The position numbers and the translations under genes were made by a program. A stretch of 64,000 bases of DNA from assembly GCA_027486345.1 (NCBI GenBank), contig JAIXPH010000048.1:1-64000 (forward strand), given 5' to 3'. Shown piece by piece: positions 49,841 through 58,363 of the stretch. The notes under the pieces were generated by a model. The model did no database searches, was not told the DNA's origin, and was given only the letters and a program-made list of their open reading frames with translations. Numbering within the stretch: position 1 is the first letter of the stretch; each line of letters starts with the position of its first letter. The stretch comes from Paracoccaceae bacterium. Lineage in GTDB: Bacteria; Pseudomonadota; Alphaproteobacteria; Rhodobacterales; Rhodobacteraceae.

Positions 49841-51346
49841 TCAGATCAACCCGTCGGGCAGCAGCGCCTCGGGCATGTTCTGATAGCTGACCGGGCGCAG
49901 CCAGCGGCGGATGGACATCGTGCCCACAGAGGTCGCACCGAAGTTGGTGCTGGCGGGATAGGGGCCGCCATGGACCATGGCATCGCAAACCTCGACCCCG
50001 GTCGGGAAGCCATTGGCCAGCACGCGGCCCGCCTTGCGCTCCAGCACCGGCATCAGGGCGCGGGCATGGTCGGTGTCGCCCGCATCCATGTGCAGGGTGC
50101 AGGTCAACTGCCCCTCAAGGCTACGGGCGATGGCCTGCATCTGCTCAAAGTCGCGGACGCGGACGATCAGACCAAGGGGTCCGAACACCTCTTCGCCCAG
50201 AGCGTGGTTGGCCAGCCAATCATCGCCAGAGACCTCGAACAGATAGGGCGTCGCATTCCTCTGGTCGCACATGCTGGTCAGCACCGCCTGCACGCCTGCC
50301 GCCCCGGCAATGCGGTCCCGGCCGGACCGATAGGCCTCGGCGATGCCATCGGTCAGCATGACTTGCGGGCCGACCTGCGCCACCGCCGCCTTGGCCGCAT
50401 CGATGAAGGCCTGCGCCTCGGGCCCGTCGATCACCACCGCGATGCCCGGATTGGTGCAGAACTGCCCGGCCCCCATGGTGAGCGACCCGCTCCACCCTGT
50501 CGCGATCGCTGCCCCGCGCGCCGCCAGCGCCTGCGGCAACAGGAACATCGGGTTCACCGAGCCAAGCTCGCCAAAGAACGGGATCGGATGGGGCCGCCGC
50601 GCGCAGAGGTCAAACAGCGCACGCCCTCCGGCCAAGGACCCGGTGAAGCCCACTGCCTGAATCAGCGGGTGCTGCACGAGGCTTTCGCCCACATCGCGCT
50701 TGCCGCCCTGGATCAGGCTGAACACACCCGGATGCAAACCCAGCGCCTTGATCGCCGCATCCACCGCCTGTGCCACGATCTCGCCGGTGCCGGGATGGGC
50801 GGAATGGCCCTTCACCACCACGGGGCATCCCGCCGCCAAGGCCGAAGCTGTGTCACCGCCCGCGGTCGAAAACGCCAAGGGGAAGTTCGACGCGCCGAAC
50901 ACAGCCACCGGCCCGATGGGACGCTGGATCAGCTTGATGTCCGGCCGCGGCAAGGGCTTGCGGTCGGGCAAGGCGGCGTCGTGACGGGGGTCGAGATACT
51001 CCCCCCTGCGGATATGCGACGCGAACAGGCGCAATTGCCCCGTGGTCCGCCCCCGCTCGCCCTCCAGACGCGCGGCGGGCAGGCCGGTTTCCGAGGTGCC
51101 GATCTCCGTGATCTCTGCCCCGCGTGCCTCGATCTCATCGGCGATGCGCTCAAGGAACGCGGCCCGCGCGTCGCGCGACAGGGCGGAAAACGACCAGAAC
51201 GCCGCTTCCGCCGCCTGCACCGCCGCATTCACATGGGCGGGCGTGCCCACCGCATAGTCCCGTGCCTCGCCATGCGCGGGGCTGGACCGGAAGGTCGCCT
51301 CACCCGCCACCCATTCACCCGCGATCAGATGTTTCCCGGTCAGCAT
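49841..51346 (-). CDS. Aldehyde dehydrogenase, alpha-ketoglutaric-semialdehyde type
   Basis: A 501-aa NAD(P)-dependent ALDH. It matches the KGSADH group acting on 2,5-dioxopentanoate in pentose, glucarate or hydroxyproline breakdown. Active-site residues are the Glu in FFGELGSVNPMF and the Cys in GAGQFCTNPGIAV. FGASNFPLAFSTAGGDTASA and FPTGVEVCDAMVHGGPYPAS are typical of this group. The ATG at 51346 has AGGAGG five bases upstream. The frame is open for a further 89 codons upstream without a good start or the usual codon bias. No companion pathway genes are adjacent. Confidence 0.9.
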   Translation of the reverse strand: MLTGKHLIAGEWVAGEATFRSSPAHGEARDYAVGTPAHVNAAVQAAEAAFWSFSALSRDARAAFLERIADEIEARGAEITEIGTSETGLPAARLEGERGRTTGQLRLFASHIRRGEYLDPRHDAALPDRKPLPRPDIKLIQRPIGPVAVFGASNFPLAFSTAGGDTASALAAGCPVVVKGHSAHPGTGEIVAQAVDAAIKALGLHPGVFSLIQGGKRDVGESLVQHPLIQAVGFTGSLAGGRALFDLCARRPHPIPFFGELGSVNPMFLLPQALAARGAAIATGWSGSLTMGAGQFCTNPGIAVVIDGPEAQAFIDAAKAAVAQVGPQVMLTDGIAEAYRSGRDRIAGAAGVQAVLTSMCDQRNATPYLFEVSGDDWLANHALGEEVFGPLGLIVRVRDFEQMQAIARSLEGQLTCTLHMDAGDTDHARALMPVLERKAGRVLANGFPTGVEVCDAMVHGGPYPASTNFGATSVGTMSIRRWLRPVSYQNMPEALLPDGLI

Positions 51347-51722
51347 AGCCGCCTCCTTGTCTTTCCGATGTCGCGCCAGAGATGACGTGGTCCCAGTCGG
51401 TTTGTCGAGGGGGGAGGCGCTTTCTGTTGCGCTTCCGGTTCTGCGCTGCTCCACGATCTTCAGCAGACCGGGCGGCAGGGGCGAGGTGTCACACTCGGCC
51501 TGAAGATAGATGTCCGCCAGCCGTCTTGAGGCGGCGGGTGCAGACTCCGGGTCTGAATTGGTTTGCTTGGGTGGTACGGCCATGGATCTCGCCCTGACAA
51601 AGGATGTGCGCACGGCGAGTTGCGCTGCGCCATGCCAGCGCGCCTCGGAACGGCAGGGTCAAGGCGCGCAGGAGCGCTGCACGTACGACGCTGCCAACTG
51701 ATCATGTGTCTGAGGGTGTTTA
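51347..51722. other. Gap between aldehyde dehydrogenase and tRNA-Arg
   Basis: A 376-nt stretch. The minus strand stays open upstream of the dehydrogenase to 51613 but with looser third-position bias and no ribosome-binding site. It probably holds the dehydrogenase promoter region. No clear gene, repeat or dyad is seen. Confidence 0.4.
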
Positions 51723-51799
51723 TGGCGGACCCGGAGCGATTCGAACGCCCGACCCTCAGATTCGTAGTCTGATGCTCTATCCAGCTGAGCTACGGGTCC
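51723..51799 (-). tRNA. tRNA-Arg (anticodon ACG)
   Basis: A 77-nt cloverleaf on the minus strand. The acceptor GGACCCG pairs with CGGGTCC and the D-arm is GCTCAGCTGGATAGAGC. The anticodon stem TCAGA/TCTGA encloses the loop CTACGAA with anticodon ACG, and the T-loop is TTCGAAT. The 3' CCA is encoded (51723-51725). A34 would be edited to inosine to read CGU/CGC/CGA. Confidence 0.95.
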
Positions 51800-51912
51800 G
51801 TCTTGAGGGCAGCGTTTAGGGCCACTCGCCGGAGGGCGCAAGGGCAAAAATGTCGGGCAGGTGAAAGTTTATCGCGCCGCCGCCAAAGGGCGTGATGAAC
51901 CACATGTCGCAA

Positions 51913-51962
51913 GCGGGGGTTTCACACCCCCGCACCCCCGTGGGATATTTGGGCAGAGAAAA
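51913..51962 (-). repeat. Intergenic structured repeat, copy b (inverted)
   Basis: The reverse complement of copy a over 39 bases, with the hairpin GCGGGGGT/ACCCCCGC and the core CCGTGGGATATTTG. It then diverges into GGCAGAGAA, the same flank as copy c. It sits 28 nt beyond the stop of the sensor kinase. Confidence 0.75.
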
Positions 51963-51989
51963 CCGGCGCAGGCCAAGGGGTTCGCCGGG

Positions 51990-53405
51990 CTAGCCCTCTT
52001 CGGCCATGCCAAGGCGCTTGGGCAGGCGGATCAGGAATTCGGTGCCGTCCTCGTCGCTGCGGGCCAGATCCAGACGCCCGCCATGGCCGCGCACCAGTTC
52101 GGCGGCGATGGCAAGGCCAAGCCCGGTGCCGCCCTTGCGCGCCCCGCCCTGAAAGGCGGAGAAGAGATGTTCGCGCGCCTTGGGCGGCAGGCCGGGGCCG
52201 GTGTCGCCGACGCGGATCCACCAGTCCTGTTCATCCTCGCCGCCCGCGATTTCGATGGTGCCGGGCTGGCCTGTCGCCTCGATGGCCTGACGGGCGTTGC
52301 GGACAAGGTTGGTCAGCACGCGGTAAAGCTGCTCGCCGTCGGCCCGGATCACCAGACCGGCGGGGATGTCGATCAACCCGGTCACGGTGGACTCGCCGGC
52401 CAGCCCCTCGGCCTCGGCCACCTCATCGACCAGCAGGCGCAGCGGCAGGCGTTTGAGCTGCGGCGGCGGTTCTTCGGCCTTGCCGAAGGCGAGGGTTGAT
52501 TCGCACAAGGACACGGCGCGCGAGATGGAGCTGATCAGTTTGGGGGCGGCGCGGGCGGTAACGGGATCGGCGCTTTGCTCCAGCCGGTCGGCCACCAATT
52601 GCGCCGTGGTCAGGATGTTGCGCAGGTCGTGGCTGATCTTGGCCACCGCGCCACCCAGTTGCGCCAGCCGCTCCTTTTGCCGCAGCGCGCCGGTCAGTTG
52701 CACCTGCATGGATTCCAGAGCCTCTTCGGCGACGCGCAATTCCACCACCCCGGCCGAGGGCGAGATGACCCGACGCGCATCTTCAGGGGCTTCGGCATAG
52801 GCCTGCATGTGCAAGACAACCCGCCGGATCGGACCGACCAGCAGCCGTTGCACCGCAAGGAACAGCAAAAAGGCCGTGACGACAGAGATCAGCGCCGACA
52901 GGAACAGGATGCGCAGCCCATATTCGACCATGGCCTTGCGCAGGGGCGCGGTTTCAACCGTGATTTCGATCAACAGCCCCGCATCCTGAACCGGGTTGCC
53001 GATGACCCGGATGATCCGGTTTTCCGGGTCGGCCAGCACGCCCATCGCATCGCGGATCAGCTCCCACGGTCCGGCCAGACGCAAATCAAAAGTGTCATGA
53101 ATCGGCGCGGGGATCGGAGAGGACAACACCAACTGCCGCACCTCGTCGCGGCGCAGGACGACGTTGAACACCTCGGCGTTTTTCAGCAGTTCGGTCTCAA
53201 GGTCGGCGCTGATGGATTGATCCGACGCCAAGAGCGCCAATGAGGCGATCTGCGCCTTTTCAAGCTTCAACAGCAGGTAATCCGCCCGGAACCTTGCGAT
53301 CGAGGGGACAAAGATCAAGATCTCGGCCAGCATGACAAAGGCGGCGGTCAGAAGCAGGAACCGCCCTGACAGGGTGTTGAAGAACCCTCCTTTTGACCGC
53401 TTCAC
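51990..53405 (-). CDS. Membrane sensor histidine kinase
   Basis: A 471-aa kinase. Two membrane helices (residues about 12-34 and 165-190) flank a periplasmic sensor of roughly 130 residues. A HAMP-like linker follows. The phosphoacceptor His is in AKISHDLRNILTTAQLVADR, the N box is LTNLVRNARQAIEATG and the G boxes are GDTGPGLPPKARE and GGTGLGLAIAAEL. No response regulator is adjacent. It lies 35 nt after the FAD oxidoreductase gene on the same strand and is likely cotranscribed with it. Confidence 0.92.
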   Translation of the reverse strand: MKRSKGGFFNTLSGRFLLLTAAFVMLAEILIFVPSIARFRADYLLLKLEKAQIASLALLASDQSISADLETELLKNAEVFNVVLRRDEVRQLVLSSPIPAPIHDTFDLRLAGPWELIRDAMGVLADPENRIIRVIGNPVQDAGLLIEITVETAPLRKAMVEYGLRILFLSALISVVTAFLLFLAVQRLLVGPIRRVVLHMQAYAEAPEDARRVISPSAGVVELRVAEEALESMQVQLTGALRQKERLAQLGGAVAKISHDLRNILTTAQLVADRLEQSADPVTARAAPKLISSISRAVSLCESTLAFGKAEEPPPQLKRLPLRLLVDEVAEAEGLAGESTVTGLIDIPAGLVIRADGEQLYRVLTNLVRNARQAIEATGQPGTIEIAGGEDEQDWWIRVGDTGPGLPPKAREHLFSAFQGGARKGGTGLGLAIAAELVRGHGGRLDLARSDEDGTEFLIRLPKRLGMAEEG

Positions 53406-53440
53406 AGGCCGCCCCCGTTTCCCCGCCCAACCTGCGCGGA

Positions 53441-54859
53441 TCAGGGCAACAGGCGCTGCACCAGCCGCACCCAGCCCTTCAACGCAGGGTTATCAAACAG
53501 TTTCGGGGAAAAATAGGCACCCGCTGCGCGTTTTCCCAGTTCGGACAGCGTGGGATAGGGCAAAACAACCCCGGCCAGCGCGGAAAGTTTCAGCCGCGCC
53601 GATACGGCAAGGGTCAGGGGGGCGATCACCTCTCCGGCCTGTGCGCCCACCACGGTGGCACCGATGATGCGCCCCTTTTGGGCGAGGACCTTGACGAAGC
53701 CCGTGGTGGCCCCTTCGGCAATGGCGCGGTCATTGCCCGCGTAATCCGCGCGCAGGACGGTCAGAGCGGTCCCGTAGGTTTTGCGCGCCTCAGCCTCGGT
53801 CGGGCCGACTTGCGCGAGTTCGGGATCGGTGAAGGTGACGCGGGGGATATGGTCGGCGCGCAGTGAGGCGGGCAGGCCAAGCACGGCGCGGCGGATCACC
53901 AGACCGGCATGATGGGCGGCAAGATGGGTGAACTGCCCCCGCCCCGCCGCATCGCCCACCGCCATCACGCGGCGGTTGGTGGTGGAGGTCAGATCATCCC
54001 CCACCGTCACGCCCTGTGCGGTAAAGGCCACTCCGGCGGCGGGCAGGTCCAGACGGTCCAGCGCGGGGGCACGGCCTGCGGCGACCAAGAGGTGACTTCC
54101 GCTGACGGCGTTTCCATCGGCCAGATGCAGGGTCACGCCGCCTTCGGCACTGACCCGGGCCACGGACTGCCCTTCGAGGATGGTCACCCCCTCGGCCCGC
54201 AGGCGGGCGGTGACCAGCGCCGCCGCCTCGGGGTCGTCGCGCGACAGGCAGCGTCCGGCCTCGACCACGGTGACCTCTGCCCCCAGTCGGCGATGGGCCT
54301 GCGCCATCTCCAGCCCGATGGGGCCGCCGCCCAGAATCAGCAGATGGCGCGGACAGTCCCGCAGGGCGAAGATCGTCTCATTGGTCAGGGCGGTGACGCT
54401 GTCGATGCCGGGAAGGGGCGGGATCACGGCGCGCGAGCCGGTGGCGATGATGAAACGCCGGGCGCGGATCAGGGTCGGACCGGCCATCACCTCGGTCGGG
54501 CTGACAAAGCGGGCCCAATCACGAATGACGCGGACGCCCAGACCTTCGAACCGCTCTTGGCTGTCATGCGGGGCGATGGCCGCGATGGTGGCGGCGACAT
54601 GGTCTTTGGCGGCGGCGAAATCGACCGTTGCCTGTCCCGTCACGCCAAAGCGCCCCCCGCGCGCGGCATGGGCGGCCTTGGCGGCGGCCAGCAGCGCCTT
54701 GGACGGCACGCAGCCCGCGTTCAGGCAATCGCCGCCCATCTCGCCGGCCTCGATCAGCACGACACGCGCGCCCATCTGCACCGCGCCCGCCGCGACGGAC
54801 AGGCCGCCAGAGCCCGCGCCGATCACACAAAGATCCGTCTCGATCCGGTCCACCGTCAC
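53441..54859 (-). CDS. FAD-dependent pyridine nucleotide-disulfide oxidoreductase (mercuric-reductase-like)
   Basis: A 472-aa flavoprotein. The FAD site is VIGAGSGGLSVAAGAVQMGA and the redox disulfide is GGDCLNAGCVPSKALLAAAK. The NAD(P)H site is LILGGGPIGLEMAQAHRRLG. The dimerisation domain begins HIPRVTFTDPELAQVG. It lacks the C-terminal Cys pair and N-terminal heavy-metal domain of true mercuric reductases, and it lacks lipoamide complexes nearby, so the substrate is unknown. It overlaps the TVP38 gene by 4 nt, a pairing that occurs as a fusion in other bacteria. Confidence 0.9.
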   Translation of the reverse strand: MTVDRIETDLCVIGAGSGGLSVAAGAVQMGARVVLIEAGEMGGDCLNAGCVPSKALLAAAKAAHAARGGRFGVTGQATVDFAAAKDHVAATIAAIAPHDSQERFEGLGVRVIRDWARFVSPTEVMAGPTLIRARRFIIATGSRAVIPPLPGIDSVTALTNETIFALRDCPRHLLILGGGPIGLEMAQAHRRLGAEVTVVEAGRCLSRDDPEAAALVTARLRAEGVTILEGQSVARVSAEGGVTLHLADGNAVSGSHLLVAAGRAPALDRLDLPAAGVAFTAQGVTVGDDLTSTTNRRVMAVGDAAGRGQFTHLAAHHAGLVIRRAVLGLPASLRADHIPRVTFTDPELAQVGPTEAEARKTYGTALTVLRADYAGNDRAIAEGATTGFVKVLAQKGRIIGATVVGAQAGEVIAPLTLAVSARLKLSALAGVVLPYPTLSELGKRAAGAYFSPKLFDNPALKGWVRLVQRLLP

Positions 54860-55620
54860 AACTCCTTCTTGCGCAGGCTGCGGATCAGGATCGGCAGCAC
54901 GCCCAAGGCCACAAGTCCGACCACCGGCCCGACGACATAGGGTTCAAGGAACACCCCGAAATCCGGGGCACCCCCGGTTTCGAACACCTCGCCCAGACCC
55001 GCCCCGATGGAGGTCAGCACCAAAGCGCCCGGGATGATTCCCACCGCCGTGGTCAGCGCGAAGCGATCCGCCCGGATGTTCAGCAGGGCTGGGATCAGAT
55101 TGGCGGCAAAGAACGGGACGATGGGGGTGACGCGCATCAGGAACAACACCTCCCATTCGTTGGCAGCGAGGGCGGCGCGCAGACGGGCGACCTTGCCGCC
55201 ATGGGCGTCGATCTTGCGCGCCAGGGACGCGCCAAACCCGGCACGCACCGCCAGAAACAACAGGATGGCCCCCGTCGTCGCCCCGGCCAGATTGAAGAAC
55301 ACGCCGGGGAAAAGGCCAAAGAGGAAGCCGCCGGTCAGCGTCGCCACAGTCGCCCCCGGCAGGCTGAAGGCGACCAACAGGGTGTAGGCCGCCACGAACA
55401 CCAGCACGCAGGCCGCATAGTGCGCGTCGCGAAAGGCCAGAAGGTCGGCGCGGTGTCGCGCCAAGGTCTCGAAGGTCAGCGCATCGCGGAACACCACCGC
55501 CCCCAAGACCGCGATGCCCAGCAGCGCCAGCGCGGGAATCATGCGCAGGCGCTGGCGGCGCGCCTCGCGGGAAGGGTCAGTGGCTGGGTCGATGTCAGGG
55601 CGGGGTGTCGGGTGATCCAT
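54856..55620 (-). CDS. TVP38/TMEM64 family membrane protein
   Basis: A 254-aa membrane protein of the SNARE-associated/DedA-like superfamily. The conserved core includes [40 protein letters not shown] and [20 protein letters not shown]. Relatives are linked to lipid scrambling or membrane homeostasis. The ATG at 55620 is used; more upstream in-frame sequence overlaps the rpmH leader region. It is followed directly by the FAD oxidoreductase gene. Confidence 0.92.
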   Translation of the reverse strand: MDHPTPRPDIDPATDPSREARRQRLRMIPALALLGIAVLGAVVFRDALTFETLARHRADLLAFRDAHYAACVLVFVAAYTLLVAFSLPGATVATLTGGFLFGLFPGVFFNLAGATTGAILLFLAVRAGFGASLARKIDAHGGKVARLRAALAANEWEVLFLMRVTPIVPFFAANLIPALLNIRADRFALTTAVGIIPGALVLTSIGAGLGEVFETGGAPDFGVFLEPYVVGPVVGLVALGVLPILIRSLRKKEL

Positions 55621-55763
55621 GCCCCGATCATGGGCCGAAGTGTCGTCCTTGCGCCAGCCCGCATCACGTGGCCTTGATCGTCCTGCGGGCCTCGGCTCCC
55701 TGCCCCGCGTGGCCTTGGCGCAGGGCAAGGCGGAATAGTTGGCCAAAAACCCGATTGCCCGCG

Positions 55764-55792
55764 TTGACTTGTCGGCAAACCCTCCCTAAAGA
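55764..55792 (+). promoter_or_regulatory. Sigma-70-type promoter for rpmH-rnpA
   Basis: TTGACT (55764-55769), a 17-nt spacer and TAAAGA (55787-55792), 71 nt before the rpmH start. The spacing is ideal, and a strong promoter is expected for a ribosomal-protein gene. Confidence 0.6.
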
Positions 55793-55862
55793 GCGGGCTT
55801 CGAATAGGAGTGGCGCTCGAATCCTCGGGGTTTCGCGCTGCGTTGTGATACGGAGAGCCGCG

Positions 55863-55997
55863 ATGAAGCGCACTTACCAACCGTCGAACCTGGTCCGCAA
55901 GCGCCGCCACGGGTTCCGCGCCCGCATGGCGACCAAAGGTGGGCGTCTTGTCCTTGCAGCGCGTCGCGCCAAGGGCCGCAAGCGCCTGTCGGCCTGA
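55863..55997 (+). CDS. rpmH: 50S ribosomal protein L34
   Basis: A 44-aa L34 with the conserved [20 protein letters not shown] start and GRKRLSA end. It is the first gene of the rpmH-rnpA-yidD run found near the origin of many genomes. No dnaA or oriC-like DnaA-box array is visible in this window. Confidence 0.98.
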   Translation: MKRTYQPSNLVRKRRHGFRARMATKGGRLVLAARRAKGRKRLSA

Positions 55998-56038
55998 TCC
56001 CGTCTGCGGACCCGACGGGTCCGATCAAGGGGGACGAC

Positions 56039-56485
56039 ATGACACCGCCGGAGGAACCGGGCCAAGGCATCACCGCCGAAGCGCCCGTGGCGCCACCGGC
56101 GGTTTCGCTTTGCGCGCCGGGTGACGCGACCGACCAGACGCTGACCGTCCAGACCCTGCGCCACCGCAAGGATTTCCTGCGCGCGGCTTCGGCCCGGCGG
56201 CAGGGGACGGGCGGCTTTCTGTTGCAGGCGCGCCATCGCGACGACACCGATCCGACGGTGCGCGTCGGCTTCACCGCATCCAAGAAGATTGGCAACGCCG
56301 TCTTTCGCAACCGTGCCAAACGGCGGTTGCGTGAGGTGGCGCGCGCCATCCTGCCCGCACTGGCCGTGCCGGGGTGGGATTATGTGCTGGTCGCCCGGCC
56401 GGGGGCCACGGTGGAGCGCGACTTCACCACCCTGCTGGACGACATGCGCGCCGCGATGCGCTCTGTCCATCGCGCGCCGAAATGA
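56039..56485 (+). CDS. rnpA: Ribonuclease P protein component
   Basis: A 148-aa basic protein that works with the RNase P RNA to mature tRNA 5' ends. The core starts at [20 protein letters not shown], and the RNR motif is [16 protein letters not shown]. An N-terminal extension of about 35 residues is acidic and Pro-rich, usual in Rhodobacterales. GGGGGACGAC precedes the ATG. Its stop overlaps yidD. Confidence 0.95.
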   Translation: MTPPEEPGQGITAEAPVAPPAVSLCAPGDATDQTLTVQTLRHRKDFLRAASARRQGTGGFLLQARHRDDTDPTVRVGFTASKKIGNAVFRNRAKRRLREVARAILPALAVPGWDYVLVARPGATVERDFTTLLDDMRAAMRSVHRAPK

Positions 56486-56730
56486 CCCCGCTGGCCCGCG
56501 TCATCGCCCTGCCGGTGCGCGCCTATCGCCTGATCCTATCGCCTTGGGTCGGGCACGGCTGCCGCTATCAACCCACCTGTTCGGCCTATGCGCTTGAGGC
56601 GCTGGAGCGTCACGGCGGCCTGCGCGGCGGCTGGCTGACGGTGCATCGGCTCTGTCGCTGCCATCCCTGGGGCGGGCACGGCTACGATCCGGTCCCGGGG
56701 GCGGACCCAGAGTTTGACCGCACGCGCTAA
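56482..56730 (+). CDS. yidD: Membrane protein insertion efficiency factor YidD
   Basis: An 82-aa protein. The family pattern [36 protein letters not shown], and [15 protein letters not shown] with its conserved cysteines is complete. It assists YidC-dependent insertion. The ATG at 56482 overlaps the rnpA stop as ATGA. Confidence 0.95.
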   Translation: MTPLARVIALPVRAYRLILSPWVGHGCRYQPTCSAYALEALERHGGLRGGWLTVHRLCRCHPWGGHGYDPVPGADPEFDRTR

Positions 56731-56780
56731 GGCCGATCTGCCACGAAGACTTGGCGCATCGGTTCAGGCACCGGATTCGG

Positions 56781-57317
56781 TCACTGCTTCTCGAAGTAGA
56801 TCGACACGTCGCCCAGCGTGATCCCCGCCCGCCGCATATAGGCGCGGTTGAACAGGCGGTCATCGGACAACTGCCACATCCAATCGTCAAAACTGACCCG
56901 CACCGTCCGCGCCGGGCCATCCGCCGCCGGGACCGGCAGGTCGATGGTGTATTGCCAGTTGAAGCGGTCGCCCTTCTCGATCCCCTTGGCCACACCGATC
57001 ACGCCGGGGGCGGTGCCCTCCCATGTCTCGTCGCCCGTCTTGCGCAAGGTCCAGACGCGTTGTTCGGTCGATCCGTCCTCATAGACGAAATCCTCGACCA
57101 GCCGCAGCCGTGCCCCATCCCAGTCGCCCGTGATCGTCACGACAAACTGCCGCCGCACCGTGCCCAGCACATCCTGAAACTGGCCATGCGCGGTCATGGT
57201 GCCGTCGAAGAATTCCTCCAACTCCAGCTCCCGGGTCGACAGCGACGGGTCTTCCAAGGATGGCCGCCCAACGCAGGCGGTCAAGGCAAGCAGCGACAGG
57301 ACAGCAAGGGCACGCAT
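56781..57317 (-). CDS. DUF3833 family lipoprotein
   Basis: A 178-aa lipoprotein. The signal peptide ends LALTAC at the lipobox (Cys about residue 15). The DUF3833 body includes [40 protein letters not shown] and [20 protein letters not shown]. The ATG at 57317 has GGAGG six bases upstream. It is the only minus-strand gene within the rpmH to engB region. Function is unknown. Confidence 0.9.
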   Translation of the reverse strand: MRALAVLSLLALTACVGRPSLEDPSLSTRELELEEFFDGTMTAHGQFQDVLGTVRRQFVVTITGDWDGARLRLVEDFVYEDGSTEQRVWTLRKTGDETWEGTAPGVIGVAKGIEKGDRFNWQYTIDLPVPAADGPARTVRVSFDDWMWQLSDDRLFNRAYMRRAGITLGDVSIYFEKQ

Positions 57318-57413
57318 GGGAAACCTCCGGGGCATTTTCCCTTATACGCCCGGCGCGCGGCACTGGATGTGTCGGGCCGTTCATGGCATATCGCGCCATC
57401 CCCTTTGCCCGAG

Positions 57414-58310
57414 ATGCCCATGCTGGACGATCTGGACGACATCCACCCGCTGTTTCACGGTGCCCCCACCTCGACCGAGTTCAAGAAGCTCAGGAAACGC
57501 ATCGTGCGCGAAGTGCGCGAGGCGATCGAGACCTACGGCATGATCGAACGCGGGGCGCGCTGGCTGGTCTGCCTGTCGGGCGGCAAGGACAGCTACACGC
57601 TGCTGGCGGTCCTGCACGAACTGCAATGGCGCGGACTGTTGCCGGTGGAGTTGCTGGCCTGCAATCTGGATCAGGGCCAGCCCGGCTTTCCTGCGACGGT
57701 GCTGCCGGAGTTCCTGACCCGGATGGGCGTGAAACACCGCATCGAATATCAGGACACCTATTCAATCGTGATGGACAAGGTCCCGCAGGGGCGCACCTAT
57801 TGCGCGCTCTGCTCCCGTCTGCGGCGCGGAAACCTCTACCGCATCGCGCGGGAAGAGGGCTGTTCGGCCGTGGTCCTTGGCCATCACCGCGACGACATCC
57901 TTGAGACCTTCTTCATGAACCTGTTCCACGGGGGCCGCCTTGCCGCCATGCCGCCGAAACTGGTGAACGAGGATGGCGACCTGCTGCTCTACCGCCCCTT
58001 GGCCTTTGTCTCCGAGGCGGATTGCGAGAAATTCGCGCGCGGCATGAATTACCCGATCATTCCCTGTGACCTGTGTGGCAGCCAAGAGGGCTTGCAACGC
58101 ATGCAGGTGAAAAAGCTGCTGGATGACTGGGAAACCCGCTCGCCCGGTCGGCGTCAGGTGATGTTCCGCGCGCTGATGAACGTGCGCCCGTCGCATCTGG
58201 CCGATCCCGCGCTGTTCGACTTCGCCGGGTTGATGGCCGGGATGGCTGCGCCTGCGGCGGAACCGTCGGCATTTGCGTCAAATCCGCCGGATCTTCGGGA
58301 CCCCGATTAA
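57414..58310 (+). CDS. ttcA: tRNA 2-thiocytidine(32) synthetase TtcA
   Basis: A 298-aa iron-sulfur PP-loop ATPase that thiolates cytidine 32 of certain tRNAs. The P-loop is [16 protein letters not shown]. The 4Fe-4S ligands lie in [15 protein letters not shown] and the later CDLCGSQEG. The [19 protein letters not shown] block is typical. ATG 57414 and ATG 57420 are both possible starts, and neither has a strong upstream site. It is divergent from the DUF3833 gene and followed by the EAL gene 53 nt later. Confidence 0.94.
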   Translation: MPMLDDLDDIHPLFHGAPTSTEFKKLRKRIVREVREAIETYGMIERGARWLVCLSGGKDSYTLLAVLHELQWRGLLPVELLACNLDQGQPGFPATVLPEFLTRMGVKHRIEYQDTYSIVMDKVPQGRTYCALCSRLRRGNLYRIAREEGCSAVVLGHHRDDILETFFMNLFHGGRLAAMPPKLVNEDGDLLLYRPLAFVSEADCEKFARGMNYPIIPCDLCGSQEGLQRMQVKKLLDDWETRSPGRRQVMFRALMNVRPSHLADPALFDFAGLMAGMAAPAAEPSAFASNPPDLRDPD

Positions 58311-58363
58311 GGAAGCCACAAGACACCGCGCCTAAGGTCGCCGCAGCAAGATCGCGGGGGCAC

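Noticed and set aside
48971-51385. Very long plus-strand open frame (about 800 codons) across the exporter and aldehyde dehydrogenase
   Set aside because: It is antisense or out of frame to two clearly conserved genes and runs through a structured repeat. Its residue composition is the Arg/Pro/His-rich pattern of GC-rich shadow frames.
51347-51613. Possible NepR-like small protein upstream of the aldehyde dehydrogenase (a pattern like RRLADIYLQAE ... PLPPGLLKIVEQ)
   Set aside because: The frame has no stop before the dehydrogenase, no ribosome-binding site and loose codon bias, and no ECF sigma or PhyR gene is nearby.
7721-51962. CRISPR array made of the recurrent hairpin repeats
   Set aside because: The copies are single, kilobases apart, in both orientations and of differing length, with no regular spacers and no cas genes.
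55621-55862. Replication origin near rpmH
   Set aside because: No DnaA gene, DnaA-box cluster or AT-rich unwinding region is visible in or around this gap.
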